A stretch of DNA of 50,030 bases from Halomicronema sp. CCY15110 (GCF_016888165.1 NZ_JACSWC010000393.1:1-50030), one strand, 5' to 3'; positions 9,360 to 19,472 are shown, numbered from the stretch's first letter. A program made the numbers and translations. The notes: generated by a model not told the origin, from the sequence alone.

Positions 9360-10448
9360 ATGTTCAATCGTCTCAAACTCGCCCCCAAATTCACCATCAT
9401 TCTGCTGCTGATCTTTGTCGTGGGCAGTGCGATCGGGGGCCTCGCGCTGTCCAAAGCTCTGCGCTATCAAGCGGAAACCAAAGTCGCCGCCGAAGGTGTC
9501 ATGTTAATGGAGTCGATGCAGGCCGTGCGACGGTATACCGACCAAGAAGTCCTGCCCATTCTGGCGCGCTACGAAAATGACGATGAATTTTGGCCCGAGG
9601 TCGTGCCCGCATATGCCGCCCGTCGCACCTTCGAACTACTGTCAGAAGCGAATCAAACCTCTGGGAATTTTGACTCGGCAGACTTTGACCATCACTACAA
9701 AGAAGCCGTGTTGAACCCCACCAACCCCGATGACTTGGTAGACGAGTTTGAAGCGGCTTTGGTGCAAGATTACTCAGCTAATCCAGATATTGAGGTTCAG
9801 GCCGGCTATCGCGACGTGCCAGGCCAGGGCCGATATTTTTATAGCGCACTCCCGATCATCATTCGCAATGAGTCTTGCTTAGTTTGCCATAGCACCCCAG
9901 AGGCGGCTCCCCCGGCAATGTTGGCTCAGTATGGTCGCGAAAATGGGTTCAACTGGCCGCTCAACCAGGTGATCGGCACGCAGGTTGTCTACGTTCCTGC
10001 GGACGAGGTGTTTGACAGTGCTCAGCAGGCTTTTTCTGGGGTGATGGGGTTATTTATCTTATTCTTTGCGATCGCCCTTTTCGGTATCAATGTGCTGTTA
10101 AAACCGTTGGTGATCAAACCCGTCCAGGGACTCGCAAAGTTGTCTGAAAAGCTAGCCGCAGATGATATTCAAACAATTGAAGAGCTAGACACAGCAGAAT
10201 CGCGCAAACTGACTGCTGTGCTTAAGCGCCAGGATGAATTAGGCCAGCTCGGACAAGTCTTCCAAAAGATGGTCAACGAAGTGCTTGCTCGACAGCAACG
10301 GCTGCGCCAACAAATTCGTGATCTCAAAATTGAAATTGATCACTCTCGTAAGACTAAAGAAGTCGAAGAGATTGTCGAAACCGATTACTTTCAAAATCTG
10401 CAACAAAAGGCCAAGCAGTTTCGTAATCGTAAAACCGATGAAGATTAA
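9360..10448 (+). CDS. Membrane-anchored Tll0287-like haem domain protein with HAMP-like region
   Basis: Residues 9-32 form a membrane helix, followed by an extracytoplasmic domain of the Tll0287/DUF3365 type containing CLVCH (C173-x-x-C176-H177 from the ATG), the c-type haem attachment motif. A second membrane helix lies near residues 225-245, then a HAMP-like helical region and a basic coiled coil to the end. This is the layout of a chemoreceptor or histidine-kinase sensor half without an output domain. A GTG three codons upstream (9351) is an alternative start. Partner and signal are unknown; redox, gas or haem sensing is a reasonable guess. Confidence 0.85.
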   Translation: MFNRLKLAPKFTIILLLIFVVGSAIGGLALSKALRYQAETKVAAEGVMLMESMQAVRRYTDQEVLPILARYENDDEFWPEVVPAYAARRTFELLSEANQTSGNFDSADFDHHYKEAVLNPTNPDDLVDEFEAALVQDYSANPDIEVQAGYRDVPGQGRYFYSALPIIIRNESCLVCHSTPEAAPPAMLAQYGRENGFNWPLNQVIGTQVVYVPADEVFDSAQQAFSGVMGLFILFFAIALFGINVLLKPLVIKPVQGLAKLSEKLAADDIQTIEELDTAESRKLTAVLKRQDELGQLGQVFQKMVNEVLARQQRLRQQIRDLKIEIDHSRKTKEVEEIVETDYFQNLQQKAKQFRNRKTDED

Positions 10449-10707
10449 CCCGATCACCTGGCATGAGCTGAGTTCGACCGATCCCTTAGCCAGCAGATAG
10501 TGGGTATCATGGGTGATTGCCGCTGCCGTATCTCACCACGCAAAATATTCAGCCGCACTTGTGAGCCGTATCGGCACTGACCAAGCCAATGAAATCCAGA
10601 CACCGCAGATGATCCGCGCCATCAGGCCAGGTCAAAGAAATGTGGTCGCGCAATGTTGACAAAGGAATCGCTGTTTGAGATATTGATTAAACGCCTAAAA
10701 GGCAAAT

Positions 10708-10779
10708 GCGGGTATAGCTCAGTGGTAGAGCGTCACCTTGCCAAGGTGAATGTCGCGCGTTCGAATCGCGTTACCCGCT
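10708..10779 (+). tRNA. tRNA-Gly (anticodon GCC)
   Basis: A complete cloverleaf can be drawn by eye: acceptor GCGGGTA pairs with TACCCGC, D arm GCTC/GAGC, anticodon stem TCACC/GGTGA around the loop TTGCCAA, and T arm closing around TTCGAAT. The anticodon is GCC (glycine). The CCA end is not encoded. Confidence 0.97.
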
Positions 10780-10889
10780 TTCAAAAAACTGAAGTTAGTT
10801 TTCTATCATGTTGCGCTTTGCTTTAAGTGCAGATTGCGCAGACGCCTTCATTGTCATTGGAGCGGATTTCTGTAATATCCACCGACCAA

Positions 10890-10921
10890 AATAGTCAAGA
10901 GGAGTAATCCTCCTGACTATT
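10890..10921. other. Strong hairpin between tRNA-Gly and the palindromic repeat
   Basis: A 14-bp stem (AATAGTCAAGAGGA against TCCTCCTGACTATT, one mismatch) with a GTAA loop. No T-run follows on the plus strand; a short TTTGG follows on the minus strand. It could stop read-through or protect an RNA end, but it is not a classic terminator. Confidence 0.5.
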
Positions 10922-10960
10922 GATTAGATGTCGAACGGTTAGGGAACTGCAACTAAATAA

Positions 10961-11032
10961 AGTACCCGTTCAATCCGGTTTCGACTTCGCTCACCCTACC
11001 AGCATCGAGAGTTGAGCGAAGTCGAAACTCGG
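10961..11032 (-). repeat. 72-bp palindromic intergenic repeat, copy 2
   Basis: Reverse-complement copy of the element at 6..77, with three mismatches over 72 bases. It lies about 50 bases past the stop of minus-strand hemA, just as copy 1 lies past sufS. The same self-complementary arms (GTTTCGACTTCGCTC and GAGCGAAGTCGAAAC) are present. Confidence 0.85.
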
Positions 11033-11082
11033 TTTATGGGGATCTTTTTTTCGCGCAAGTCCCTTAACGTCTCCAATCGCCG

Positions 11083-12378
11083 TTAGCCGAACTTCTCATT
11101 AGATAGCGGCTCTAGATCAAACAGGGTGTGTAGCGTTGTCATAGCCTGCTTACGCGCTTCGATATCGCGCTGTGCCCGCAGCTGCACCATGGGGTCGTGG
11201 AGGATTTTATTGACGATGCCTCGGGTCAGGGCTTCAATCACTTCCCGTTGCTTTTTGCTACCAAACTCTTCACCCAAACGAGATAGGGCTTTTTCCAGCT
11301 CTTGCTCGCGGATAGTTTCGACTTTGCTGCGCAGGCTGCTGATGGTGAAGACGGTGTCGAGCGATCGCCACCAATCCATAAAGGCTTCCAGCTCTTCCTC
11401 AAGCAGCGCTTCGGCTTCCATCGCCATTTGCCGCCGGCTCTCCTGATTTTGCGCGACGACCGCCTTCAAGTCATCGACATTAAACGCGGCCACGTTATCC
11501 AGTTCATTCACATCGGTGTGAACGTTACGCGGCACCGAAATATCAAACAGCATCAGCGATCGCTTCGAAACTAGAGCATCGGTGAGCTTCGCCTTATCCA
11601 AGATGGGTTCCGTAGCCGAAGTGCAGGTAAAGACGACATCGGAGTTGCAGACAGTCTCCATCATGACGTCTAGGGTGCCCGTCTGAATGCTCGCGCCATT
11701 AAACTGAGCAGCCAGCTCATCGGCGCGTTCAACCGTGCGGTTGAGAATAGTGATTTGGCAAGAATCTTTGGAGAGCAGGTGCTGAACTAGCAGTCGAGCC
11801 ATTTTTCCGGCCCCCAAAATGCTGATGCGACACTCTTCTAGATCAGGGCGCTTCATTTTGGCGAGTTCGGCAGCAGCAGAACTGATGGAAACTGCCCCCG
11901 TCCCGATGCTGGTCTCAGTACGCACCCGCTTACCGGCGGTAATCGCCTGCTTCAGCAAACGGTTGAGAATGCGACTGACGCCTTTGTGCTGTTGCCCGAG
12001 CTTGTGGGCATGTTTGACCTGAGCCAGAATTTGGCCCTCACCCAGCACTAGGCTGTCGAGGCCGGCAGAGACGCGAAACAGGTGCATGACGGCATCTTGG
12101 TGCAGCAGAATGAATAGGTGCTGCCGGAGTTCGGCCAGCTCAACTTTGCCGTAGTCGGCCAGGAACTGGATAACTTCACGGACACCCTGATCAGCCTGAC
12201 TGGTGGCAATATGAATCTCCAGACGATTACAGGTGCTGAGGATCGAGACTTCTTCGATGTGGGGATAGCTGAGGAGCTGAGCGATCGCCTCGCCCGTCTG
12301 GGGGGTGGGGATACTAAGTTTTTCCCGTACTTCAACCGGGGCCGTTTTATGGCTCAAGCCCACGACAGCAATATTCAT
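11083..12378 (-). CDS. hemA: Glutamyl-tRNA reductase
   Basis: First committed enzyme of the C5 tetrapyrrole pathway: reduces glutamyl-tRNA(Glu) to glutamate-1-semialdehyde with NADPH, supplying haem, chlorophyll and bilins. Seen: STCNRLEIH with the catalytic cysteine, the conserved [12 protein letters not shown] block, and a nucleotide-binding loop ([10 protein letters not shown]). The ATG at 12378 is chosen because GGGAGGA precedes it and [14 protein letters not shown] is the usual N-terminus; the frame is open further upstream. The result is 431 residues, normal length. It is downstream of glpX but separated by a terminator, so it probably has its own promoter. Confidence 0.96.
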   Translation of the reverse strand: MNIAVVGLSHKTAPVEVREKLSIPTPQTGEAIAQLLSYPHIEEVSILSTCNRLEIHIATSQADQGVREVIQFLADYGKVELAELRQHLFILLHQDAVMHLFRVSAGLDSLVLGEGQILAQVKHAHKLGQQHKGVSRILNRLLKQAITAGKRVRTETSIGTGAVSISSAAAELAKMKRPDLEECRISILGAGKMARLLVQHLLSKDSCQITILNRTVERADELAAQFNGASIQTGTLDVMMETVCNSDVVFTCTSATEPILDKAKLTDALVSKRSLMLFDISVPRNVHTDVNELDNVAAFNVDDLKAVVAQNQESRRQMAMEAEALLEEELEAFMDWWRSLDTVFTISSLRSKVETIREQELEKALSRLGEEFGSKKQREVIEALTRGIVNKILHDPMVQLRAQRDIEARKQAMTTLHTLFDLEPLSNEKFG

Positions 12379-12590
12379 GCGTCCTCCCAACGAAATTATT
12401 TTGTAATTCGTCAAATAAAAAGAGCGGCCTTTTGGCAAACGTAAGGCCCAAAAGCGTTTTGCTTATTTACCAGCTCTTCTGAAGGTAAAGAATAAACGGG
12501 GTCGGACTCAAGAAAACTCAACAAAAGTCCATCAAATTCTTGCTCGTCTGAAGGGCGATCTCGCCCCCAAAGGCGGCAACTACTGACAGC

Positions 12591-12623
12591 AAAAAGCCAG
12601 AGATGAGTGCCCTCATCCCTGGC
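12591..12623 (-). terminator. Intrinsic terminator after glpX
   Basis: Read on the minus strand: a 12-bp stem (GCCAGGGATGAG against CTCATCTCTGGC, one mismatch), a GGCA loop, then TTTTT. It sits about 60 bases after the glpX stop, and it ends the glpX message before hemA. Confidence 0.85.
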
Positions 12624-12683
12624 CTTGCGCATACCCAAGGGCTAAGTGCTTTGTACAGCAACGTGTCTAGTTACCCACCTGGC

Positions 12684-13724
12684 TTACTTCACCTGAATGA
12701 CTTTGGGTTCTTCAAACATGTGGATCGTGTCCACGAACCGAGCCGTCTTAGACTGGCTGGAGATGACCAAGCTCTGAGTGCGAGCGCCACCGTGGAAGAA
12801 GCGTACGCCTTCCATCAAGTTGCCGGGCGTAATGCCACAGCCCGCAAACAGCACTGTTTCACCACAAGCAAGTTCAGCAGCATCGTACACCTTGTCAGGA
12901 TCGGTGATCCCCATCTCGGTCAAGCGAGCGATGTTAGATTCTTTGCTCTCACCAATCAAACCCGTTTTAACCACAGCGGGATCATAGATGAGCTGGCCTT
13001 GGAAGTGACCGCCAATGGCCCGCATAGCAGCGGCAGAAATCACGCCTTCGGGAGCGGCACCGATACCCATGAGCGCATGGGTGTTGGTACCGGAGAAACC
13101 GCAGGAAATTGCGGCGGAAACATCACCGTCGCTAATCAGACGGACGCGCGCACCGGCTTCCCGAATTTCCTTGATCAGGTCATCGTGGCGTTCACGCTTC
13201 ATCACCACCACCACGAGTTCGTCAATGGAACGATCCAGGCACTCGGCCAAAATCTTGAGGTTCTCAGTGGGGGACTTGCGAATATCGACTTTGCCTTTGG
13301 CAACTGGCGGTGCCGCCAACTTATTCATGTAGAAGTCAGGCGCATGGAATAAGCCACCCTTTTCGGAAATCGCTAGCACCGCCATCGCACCGGGCTGACC
13401 GTAGGCACAGAGGTTGGTGCCCTCGCAGGGGTCAACGGCAATATCAATTTCGATTAGTTCATCAGGGTTGCAGAAGTTTTTGGCGTCCGGTTGGGTACAA
13501 ATACCCACTTCTTCACCGATGTAGAGCATGGGGGCGTCATCGCGCTCGCCTTCACCAATCACAATGCGGCCCCGCATGTGAATCTGGTTCATGCGTTCCC
13601 GCATTGCCTCTACGGCCACTTGGTCGGCAATATCTTTTTCTCCCTTACCCATCCAGCGAGCCGACGCGATCGCGGCTTTCTCGACAACTTCAATAATTTC
13701 TAAACCGAGTGTGGTTTCTAACAA
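12684..13724 (-). CDS. glpX: Class II fructose-1,6-/sedoheptulose-1,7-bisphosphatase
   Basis: GlpX-type bisphosphatase that in cyanobacteria serves both Calvin-cycle steps (FBPase and SBPase). Seen: the metal and substrate motifs [32 protein letters not shown], and [14 protein letters not shown]. At 346 residues it has the length of cyanobacterial F/SBPase. Translation starts at a TTG (13724), supported by GGAGGA eight bases upstream; no ATG fits the conserved N-terminus. It is followed by an intrinsic terminator. Confidence 0.95.
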   Translation of the reverse strand: MLETTLGLEIIEVVEKAAIASARWMGKGEKDIADQVAVEAMRERMNQIHMRGRIVIGEGERDDAPMLYIGEEVGICTQPDAKNFCNPDELIEIDIAVDPCEGTNLCAYGQPGAMAVLAISEKGGLFHAPDFYMNKLAAPPVAKGKVDIRKSPTENLKILAECLDRSIDELVVVVMKRERHDDLIKEIREAGARVRLISDGDVSAAISCGFSGTNTHALMGIGAAPEGVISAAAMRAIGGHFQGQLIYDPAVVKTGLIGESKESNIARLTEMGITDPDKVYDAAELACGETVLFAGCGITPGNLMEGVRFFHGGARTQSLVISSQSKTARFVDTIHMFEEPKVIQVK

Positions 13725-13904
13725 GACTTATATCCTCCAAAACTCCCGACTTTACGTGGGTCTGACCAGGTCGATCTCAGTTTTTCAGTCTATCAGAGGA
13801 GGGGATCAGGGGATAGTGGGGCGGGCGGTGTGAGGGCAGGGGGACAGTGCATAAGGCCGGCGCAAGGGGGTGTGACAAGATGGAGGTGCGGATTGGGGCG
13901 GAGT

Positions 13905-15146
13905 ATGACAAAGCGGCTAAAAGTACTGGTGATTGGGGGGGGCGCAGCGGGCTTTTTTGGGGCGATCGCGGCGGCTGAGGCGAACCCAGATGCACAAGTC
14001 ACTCTACTAGAGGCAGCGGCTCACCCCTTGGGTAAGGTGCGGATATCGGGTGGAGGGCGGTGCAATGTGACCCATCACTGCTTTGATCCGGCGCTGTTGG
14101 TGCAGCACTATCCTCGCGGGGGGCGGGCACTGCGGGGCGCGTTTACGCGCTTTCAGCCTCAGGACACGGTGGCTTGGTATAAACGGCGGGGGGTGCGGCT
14201 GAAAACGGAAGCGGATGGGCGCATGTTTCCCACAACGGATGACTCTGGCACGATTGTGGACTGTTTAATGCGGGAAACGCGGCGGGTCGGCGTCACGGTG
14301 CGGACTCGCACTGCGGTGAAATCGATGCGGTACGCGGGCGATAGTTTTGCCGTGGAGATGAAAGCGGGAGAGACTTTGACGAGCGATCGCCTCTTGCTCG
14401 CTACGGGCAGCAGTCCCCAGGGGCACCGTCTCGCGGCTAGTCTGGGGCATACCATTGTGCCGCCAGTGCCGTCGCTGTTTACGTTTAATATTCCCGATCG
14501 CGCCCTGCGAGAGTTGGCCGGGGTGGCGGTTGATCCGGTGGTGGCTAAACTCGTCGTGGCGGGCGCGAAGCCACTGACACAAACTGGTCCCCTATTGGTC
14601 ACCCATTGGGGGCTGAGTGGCCCCGCCGTGCTGAAGTTGTCGGCTTGGGGGGCACGGCAGCTACACGAGGCCCGTTACCAAGCCACATTGCAAGTGAACT
14701 GGTTGCCCTCGCTCAATGCGGAACAAGTTCGCCAAGGCCTGTTAGCGGCCAAGCAAGAAGTGTCCAAGCGGGCGATCACCAATCACTGCCCGTTTGATCT
14801 GCCCAAACGGCTGTGGCGTTATTGGGTGCAGCAGACAGGGCTGGATGACTCCGTGACCTGGGCAAATTTGTCCAAAAAGGCGACGAATCAATTAGTGGAG
14901 GCGATCGCTCGCGGCACCTTCAACATCCAAGGCAAGGGAGTATTCAAAGACGAATTTGTCACCTGCGGCGGGGTGAAACTGTCGGAAGTGAATTTTCAGA
15001 CGATGGCCAGTCGCTGCTGTCCGGGTCTATATCTGGCGGGTGAGGTGCTGGATGTTGACGGCGTGACAGGGGGCTTCAACTTCCAAAGTGCTTGGACGAC
15101 AGGTTGGTTGGCAGGGCAGGCGATCGCGGCTCCAGCGCCGAATTAG
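13905..15146 (+). CDS. NAD(P)/FAD-dependent oxidoreductase, HI0933/BaiN family
   Basis: Flavoprotein of the HI0933-like family. Residues 6-20 (VLVIGGGAAGFFGA) form the FAD dinucleotide-binding loop, followed by the family motif GKVRISGGGRCNVTH. The C-terminal segment GLYLAGEVLDVDGVTGGFNFQ is the second FAD-binding motif typical of the group. The ATG at 13905 is preferred to an in-frame GTG at 13830 because the flavin-binding motif begins immediately after it. The 413-residue length is normal. Physiological substrate unknown. Confidence 0.9.
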   Translation: MTKRLKVLVIGGGAAGFFGAIAAAEANPDAQVTLLEAAAHPLGKVRISGGGRCNVTHHCFDPALLVQHYPRGGRALRGAFTRFQPQDTVAWYKRRGVRLKTEADGRMFPTTDDSGTIVDCLMRETRRVGVTVRTRTAVKSMRYAGDSFAVEMKAGETLTSDRLLLATGSSPQGHRLAASLGHTIVPPVPSLFTFNIPDRALRELAGVAVDPVVAKLVVAGAKPLTQTGPLLVTHWGLSGPAVLKLSAWGARQLHEARYQATLQVNWLPSLNAEQVRQGLLAAKQEVSKRAITNHCPFDLPKRLWRYWVQQTGLDDSVTWANLSKKATNQLVEAIARGTFNIQGKGVFKDEFVTCGGVKLSEVNFQTMASRCCPGLYLAGEVLDVDGVTGGFNFQSAWTTGWLAGQAIAAPAPN

Positions 15147-15252
15147 CAATTTGGTGATCCTGGTTGCCACCAGGGCAGTCTGGAGCGGCGATCGCACAGC
15201 AACCGGATGGCTCGAAATCGCCCCTGGGCAGCTCGAACGCCTGACCTACCCG

Positions 15253-15468
15253 CTAGAAAATCATCAGGTCGAGTTCGGTATCGGTCAAGTTTTCGAAATC
15301 TACCAAGCGCATACGCACCGCCAAATAACGATGAGTGTAGATTTTGGACTGTTTGAAGCGCGGATTGGGTTGCCCTGCCTGGGCATCGGCTTCGGCGTAG
15401 GCTTCGAGATACTCTGGGGCGATCGCCACCGGGCGGCGAGGCAGCGACATCTCCTGAGATGTGGTCAT
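15253..15468 (-). CDS. Possible small hypothetical protein (71 aa)
   Basis: A short frame on the minus strand in the otherwise empty 640-base gap between the FAD oxidoreductase and the DUF302 gene. The product (SLPRRPVAIAPEYLEAYAEAD, then KIYTHRYLAVRMRL, ending TDTELDLMIF) has a protein-like composition, but I do not recognise it. There is no good ribosome-binding site before the ATG; an internal ATG six codons on has AGGAG directly against it. Treat as tentative. Confidence 0.45.
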   Translation of the reverse strand: MTTSQEMSLPRRPVAIAPEYLEAYAEADAQAGQPNPRFKQSKIYTHRYLAVRMRLVDFENLTDTELDLMIF

Positions 15469-15783
15469 GGGCAAGCAAAAATAGATTCTTGCTGTTCACG
15501 ATACTGATGCCCCCCTGGGTCGCTACCGGAATTTTCGGCAGCTTTAAGGAATCATCCAAGCGTTCACCCCATCCTGATGACGCTCGGGCAGTATATGGCC
15601 GCAGTTCAACAGTCCATCCCGGTCAGGGGGCGATCGCCTCGTGCTCTCTCAGCGAGTCCGGCACGTTCCGGTGGATACCCCGCAGTGCAGCGCAACCACT
15701 CTAATTTGGGGCTGTTGCTGCTGTGCGGTACGAAAATGACCTGTCCTCTATGATGGCCATATCCTGACGCGAAGGGCTTTGAG

Positions 15784-16281
15784 ATGAATCGGCAGCAAAA
15801 ATTTTGGGTGTGGGTAGCGGCGGTGGTGCTGTTCTGTGGCACGATCGCCACCGTGAATGTTCCTGTGGCGGCTCAATCTCCCATGACAGAAACCGGCTTA
15901 ATTCAGGTCAGCAGTGAGTTTAGCGTTGAGGAAACCAGCGATCGCCTTGACGCCCTATTAGCAGAACGCCATCTCAACGTTTTTGCCCGCATTGATCACG
16001 CGCAAAATGCCGCCTCTGTGGGCAAAGATCTGCGCCCTACGACACTCTTTATCTTTGGCAATCCGGCGGTGGGCACGCCGCTGATGCAGTGCCGTCAATC
16101 AGTGGCGATCGATTTGCCCCAAAAAATGCTGATCTGGCAGGATGCAGCCGATCAAGTTTGGCTGGCTTACAACGATCCGCAGTATCTCGGCGAACGACAT
16201 GACTTGGCTGGTTGCGAAATGATTCTCGATCGCATCGGTCAGGTACTCGGCGATATTTCGCAGCAGGCCACGCAAGCGTAG
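15784..16281 (+). CDS. DUF302 domain protein, exported
   Basis: 165 residues. An N-terminal signal peptide (hydrophobic stretch near residues 7-25, possible cleavage after VAAQ) precedes a DUF302 domain: SDRLDALLAERHLNVFARIDHAQNA, then TTLFIFGNPAVGTPLM, and a C-terminal helix. DUF302 proteins are small alpha/beta proteins of unknown biochemical role, often periplasmic. No operon partner is obvious; DUF3007 follows after 126 bases. Confidence 0.85.
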   Translation: MNRQQKFWVWVAAVVLFCGTIATVNVPVAAQSPMTETGLIQVSSEFSVEETSDRLDALLAERHLNVFARIDHAQNAASVGKDLRPTTLFIFGNPAVGTPLMQCRQSVAIDLPQKMLIWQDAADQVWLAYNDPQYLGERHDLAGCEMILDRIGQVLGDISQQATQA

Positions 16282-16407
16282 CTGGTCAGCAGCTAAGTTT
16301 GCTAACTTTTCTAGGGAAGGTAAAGCTGATGATCAAGTCTGCCCCAGCAACCGCCTACCGAGCCAACCCCTTAAAATGCCAAAGAGCGATCGCACCAAAG
16401 TGAAAGT

Positions 16408-16746
16408 ATGCGCAGAATTGATGTCATCGGCATTGGATTAGGGGTCTTTTTACTCGGCGGCGGCCTTTACGTCGGGTTTCGCTTCGCCGGGTTGGACGGC
16501 CTTTCGGCGGGCGTCTGGAGTCAGGTCATCTTCGTGACGGGGCTGCTCGGGTGGGTCGCGACCTACTTATTTCGGGTCGTCACGAGCGATATGACCTACG
16601 GTCAGCAACTACGGGACTATGAAAACGCCGTTTTGCAAAAACGTCTGGATGAAATGACACCGGAGCAGCTAGCGGCGCTAGAAGCCGAAGTCGCCGCCGC
16701 CAAATTGGCTGACGAAGAAGCCGCGGCCTCGTCTACTGACCCCTAG
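16408..16746 (+). CDS. DUF3007 family membrane protein
   Basis: 112 residues with two membrane helices (about 7-27 and 37-58: GIGLGVFLLGGGLYVGF and SQVIFVTGLLGWVATYLF), then a charged tail with the conserved DMTYGQQLRDYENAVLQKRL segment and an acidic end. This is the cyanobacterial and plastid DUF3007 family, which from memory is often found beside trpA and ndhL. trpA follows here after 91 bases; no ndhL was seen. Function not established. Confidence 0.85.
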   Translation: MRRIDVIGIGLGVFLLGGGLYVGFRFAGLDGLSAGVWSQVIFVTGLLGWVATYLFRVVTSDMTYGQQLRDYENAVLQKRLDEMTPEQLAALEAEVAAAKLADEEAAASSTDP

Positions 16747-16837
16747 AACTTCAGGCTGCCCTAGTAGACTCGGGCTCCGTCTTGCCCTAGATTGCTGTAT
16801 GGGTTGATGAACGGTCTAGCGTTAAGAGGATCAGGTT

Positions 16838-17641
16838 ATGAAGTCGGTTTCTGAGCAGTTTCAGGCACTCCGCGATCGCCAGCAATGTGCTCTGATTCCC
16901 TTTGTAACGGCGGGTGATCCCGATTTGGCGACAACCGCGATCGCCCTCAAAACCTTGGATCGTAACGGTGCTGACTTCTTAGAATTGGGGGTACCCTACT
17001 CCGATCCCTTAGCCGACGGGCCAGTCATTCAGGCCGCCGCCACGCGGGCACTACAGCAAGGGACGACGCTGGATGACGTGCTGGAACTGGTCAAAACCGT
17101 CTCCCCAGAGCTGCAAGCCCCCATCATTCTGTTCACGTATTACAACCCGATTTTGAATCGGGGCATCGACACGTTCTTCAAAGATATTGCCGCCGCCGGA
17201 GCGAAGGGCCTCGTCGTCCCCGATTTGCCGCTGGAAGAAGTCAGCGGCGTGCTGGAATCCGCGACTCAACATGGCATTGAAGTCATTTTGCTGGTGGCCC
17301 CGACCAGTCCGAAAGAACGGATTCAGGCGATCGCCGAAAAGTCCCAGGGCTTTATTTATCTGGTGAGCGTCACAGGCGTCACGGGTATCCGTACTGAAAT
17401 TCAGAGCCGCGTCAAAGAATTACTCGAAGAACTGCACAGTCTGACGGACAAGCCCATCGCCGTCGGCTTTGGGGTATCACAAGCCGATCAGGCCGCCCAA
17501 TTGCGCACCTGGGGTGCGGATGGCGTCGTAGTGGGCAGCGCGTTTGTCAAACGCTTAGCGAATACTGACGATCCGCAAGCTGGTCTTGCCGACCTGGAAG
17601 CCTTTTGCCAAGAACTCGGAAAGGCCGTTAAAGGGACATAA
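16838..17641 (+). CDS. trpA: Tryptophan synthase alpha chain
   Basis: Cleaves indole-3-glycerol phosphate to indole and glyceraldehyde-3-phosphate in the last stage of tryptophan synthesis. Seen: [19 protein letters not shown] with the catalytic glutamate (start of the motif), the conserved DLPLEE with the second catalytic acid, and the phosphate-binding GVSQADQ and [10 protein letters not shown] loops. 267 residues, normal. A GAGGA ribosome-binding sequence precedes the ATG. trpB is not adjacent, as is usual in cyanobacteria. Confidence 0.97.
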   Translation: MKSVSEQFQALRDRQQCALIPFVTAGDPDLATTAIALKTLDRNGADFLELGVPYSDPLADGPVIQAAATRALQQGTTLDDVLELVKTVSPELQAPIILFTYYNPILNRGIDTFFKDIAAAGAKGLVVPDLPLEEVSGVLESATQHGIEVILLVAPTSPKERIQAIAEKSQGFIYLVSVTGVTGIRTEIQSRVKELLEELHSLTDKPIAVGFGVSQADQAAQLRTWGADGVVVGSAFVKRLANTDDPQAGLADLEAFCQELGKAVKGT

Positions 17642-18018
17642 GTAGCCCCCTCCATCGCTTGAAGGGATCGGAAAATACGACTATTCACCGCTCAGGAACC
17701 TGATTCCGGAAGGGGCCGACCACTGCGTTGACTGTCTCTCCGGTCAGCGATCTTCTCTTGACCAGTGTCGTCACAATTTCACTGTAGTCAATTCACTTGG
17801 AGTCCCTGGCGGGCGGGGCATGTAGCGGTTGGGGCTGGGTCGTATAACCGAACTTCATCACACCAAAACGTCCACTCAACTGGCACAGATTCAAAGAGTG
17901 CCACAATATTACGCTGCTGATTTGGGCACTCTAGTTAAAGTAGGGTTACTTCTCAAGGGTTGATGATTGTTCTGCTTCAGGCGATCGCCCAACTCTGTTC
18001 TGTGCACTACCCAAGCTT
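17642..18018. other. Intergenic stretch upstream of hetZ, no gene seen
   Basis: About 375 bases. No clear terminator for trpA, no RNA, and no HetR-type palindrome recognisable by eye. Presumably contains the hetZ promoter. Confidence 0.45.
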
Positions 18019-19335
18019 ATGATGCGCTCAATATCTTCTATTTCTACTAATGCACCCCTGTGCGCGCAACAATCTCAACCACCGGCTGATCAATCGGCGA
18101 CCCGTAGCTTAGCCGTGGGTCATGGAGAGGTCATTGCGTCAGCTTCCGCCGCGCCCGCCGCTGAAACTGCCCCCCCGGCCCCGCCGCCGCCCGATCCAGT
18201 GTTTGTCGATTGGATTATGGCGGAATTTCAGCGCGAACTGCCGGAACGGGTCAGCAGCCTGAAGCAAGTGGCCACGCGCATTGCTAGCGAGGTCGATCGC
18301 ATTTGCCGCATGAGCCGCCGGATCCAATCGTCGGGCGAGGTGATTCACTGGCAGCGATCGCTGGCCCGTCATCGCATTACTAAATGTCTGAAATATTTTA
18401 ATCTGGGCTCCCAGCGGGGCCGGGTGGAACTGCACAGCACCCTCAGCGCGATCGCCTATCGTTACATCGCGCCGCGCCAGGCCCGACTCGGGTTTGAAGG
18501 GCGTTACACCCTGCTCGAAGACTTTTTACAAGGATTTTATATCGAAGCGCTTAAGGCTTTTCGGCGGGAAAACCCGGTTGATGCTGATTACTCGCCGAAG
18601 ACACGGCTGCAACTGTCGGAATACATGACGTTTTGCGAACAGTATGCCAAGCGGCGGATCACCATTCCGGGTGCGGTGAACCAGCAAATTATCGTCTTGC
18701 GGGCGCAGACCTTTGCCCGGCGGCAGCCCGATGAAACGTCGGTCGATATTGAACGCGCCATGGAGTCGGCCCGGTCAGACGAAATGGACAGCCAGAATCG
18801 TTCGCCCGCACTGCAACAGGTGCGCGAACAAATGGTCACAGAGGCCGACGATCCCGCTGATCAGGTGTTGCGCGATCGCATTATTCAAGAACTGATTGAA
18901 TATTTGGAAACCCAAGACCAGCACGACTGCATCGACTATTTTGTGCTGCGGTTGCAGGATCTCCCCGCCGCCGAAATTGATGAAATTCTCGACTTGACGG
19001 CGCGGCAGCGCGACTATTTGCAACAGCGCTTTAAGTATCATGTCGAGAAATTTGCCCAAGTCCACAATTGGCAGATGGTGCATCAGTGGTTGGGCATCGA
19101 CCTGGAGCACAATCTTGGCCTCTCTTCGGAAGAGTGGGATCACTTTGTGGCGACCTTGAATCCCCTCCAACAGCAACTTTTGCGACTGCGGCGGACGCAA
19201 ATTCGGGCGGGGCAGCAGGACATGGATGCGGGCGAACTGTCGGAACTGCTGCAATGTACGCCGAAGCGGGTGCACCGCACTTGGGGCCAAATCCTCAATC
19301 TTGCGTGGAAGCATCGCAACCAGCGCCAAGCCTAA
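18019..19335 (+). CDS. hetZ: HetZ-like heterocyst differentiation/patterning family protein
   Basis: 438 residues resembling cyanobacterial HetZ, a DNA-binding-type regulator that acts with HetR in heterocyst formation and is also present in filamentous species without heterocysts. Seen: the family region RYIAPRQARLGFEGRYTLLEDFLQGFYIEALKAFRRE (about 151-187) and a C-terminal helical region with a possible helix-turn-helix (ELSELLQCTPKRVHRTWGQI). Residues 1-65 are low-complexity and rich in Ala and Pro, unlike the conserved remainder. Assignment is by recalled sequence similarity, not by a search. No patU3 or other het gene is nearby. Confidence 0.72.
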   Translation: MMRSISSISTNAPLCAQQSQPPADQSATRSLAVGHGEVIASASAAPAAETAPPAPPPPDPVFVDWIMAEFQRELPERVSSLKQVATRIASEVDRICRMSRRIQSSGEVIHWQRSLARHRITKCLKYFNLGSQRGRVELHSTLSAIAYRYIAPRQARLGFEGRYTLLEDFLQGFYIEALKAFRRENPVDADYSPKTRLQLSEYMTFCEQYAKRRITIPGAVNQQIIVLRAQTFARRQPDETSVDIERAMESARSDEMDSQNRSPALQQVREQMVTEADDPADQVLRDRIIQELIEYLETQDQHDCIDYFVLRLQDLPAAEIDEILDLTARQRDYLQQRFKYHVEKFAQVHNWQMVHQWLGIDLEHNLGLSSEEWDHFVATLNPLQQQLLRLRRTQIRAGQQDMDAGELSELLQCTPKRVHRTWGQILNLAWKHRNQRQA

Positions 19336-19472
19336 TCGCTGACTGCTGCGATCGGTCACCACTAGGGATGCCGTTCTTCCCGTCAGGGCTTCACGGTATG
19401 CTAGGCGTATCGTTGGGCGGTACTTTGAGTATCCTTAAACGAAGCCTTCCCTAGAGTGTGATCGCGAGACCG

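Noticed and set aside
12603-13352. 249-codon plus-strand frame antisense to glpX
   Set aside because: Lies opposite a complete class II FBPase/SBPase and begins inside its terminator.
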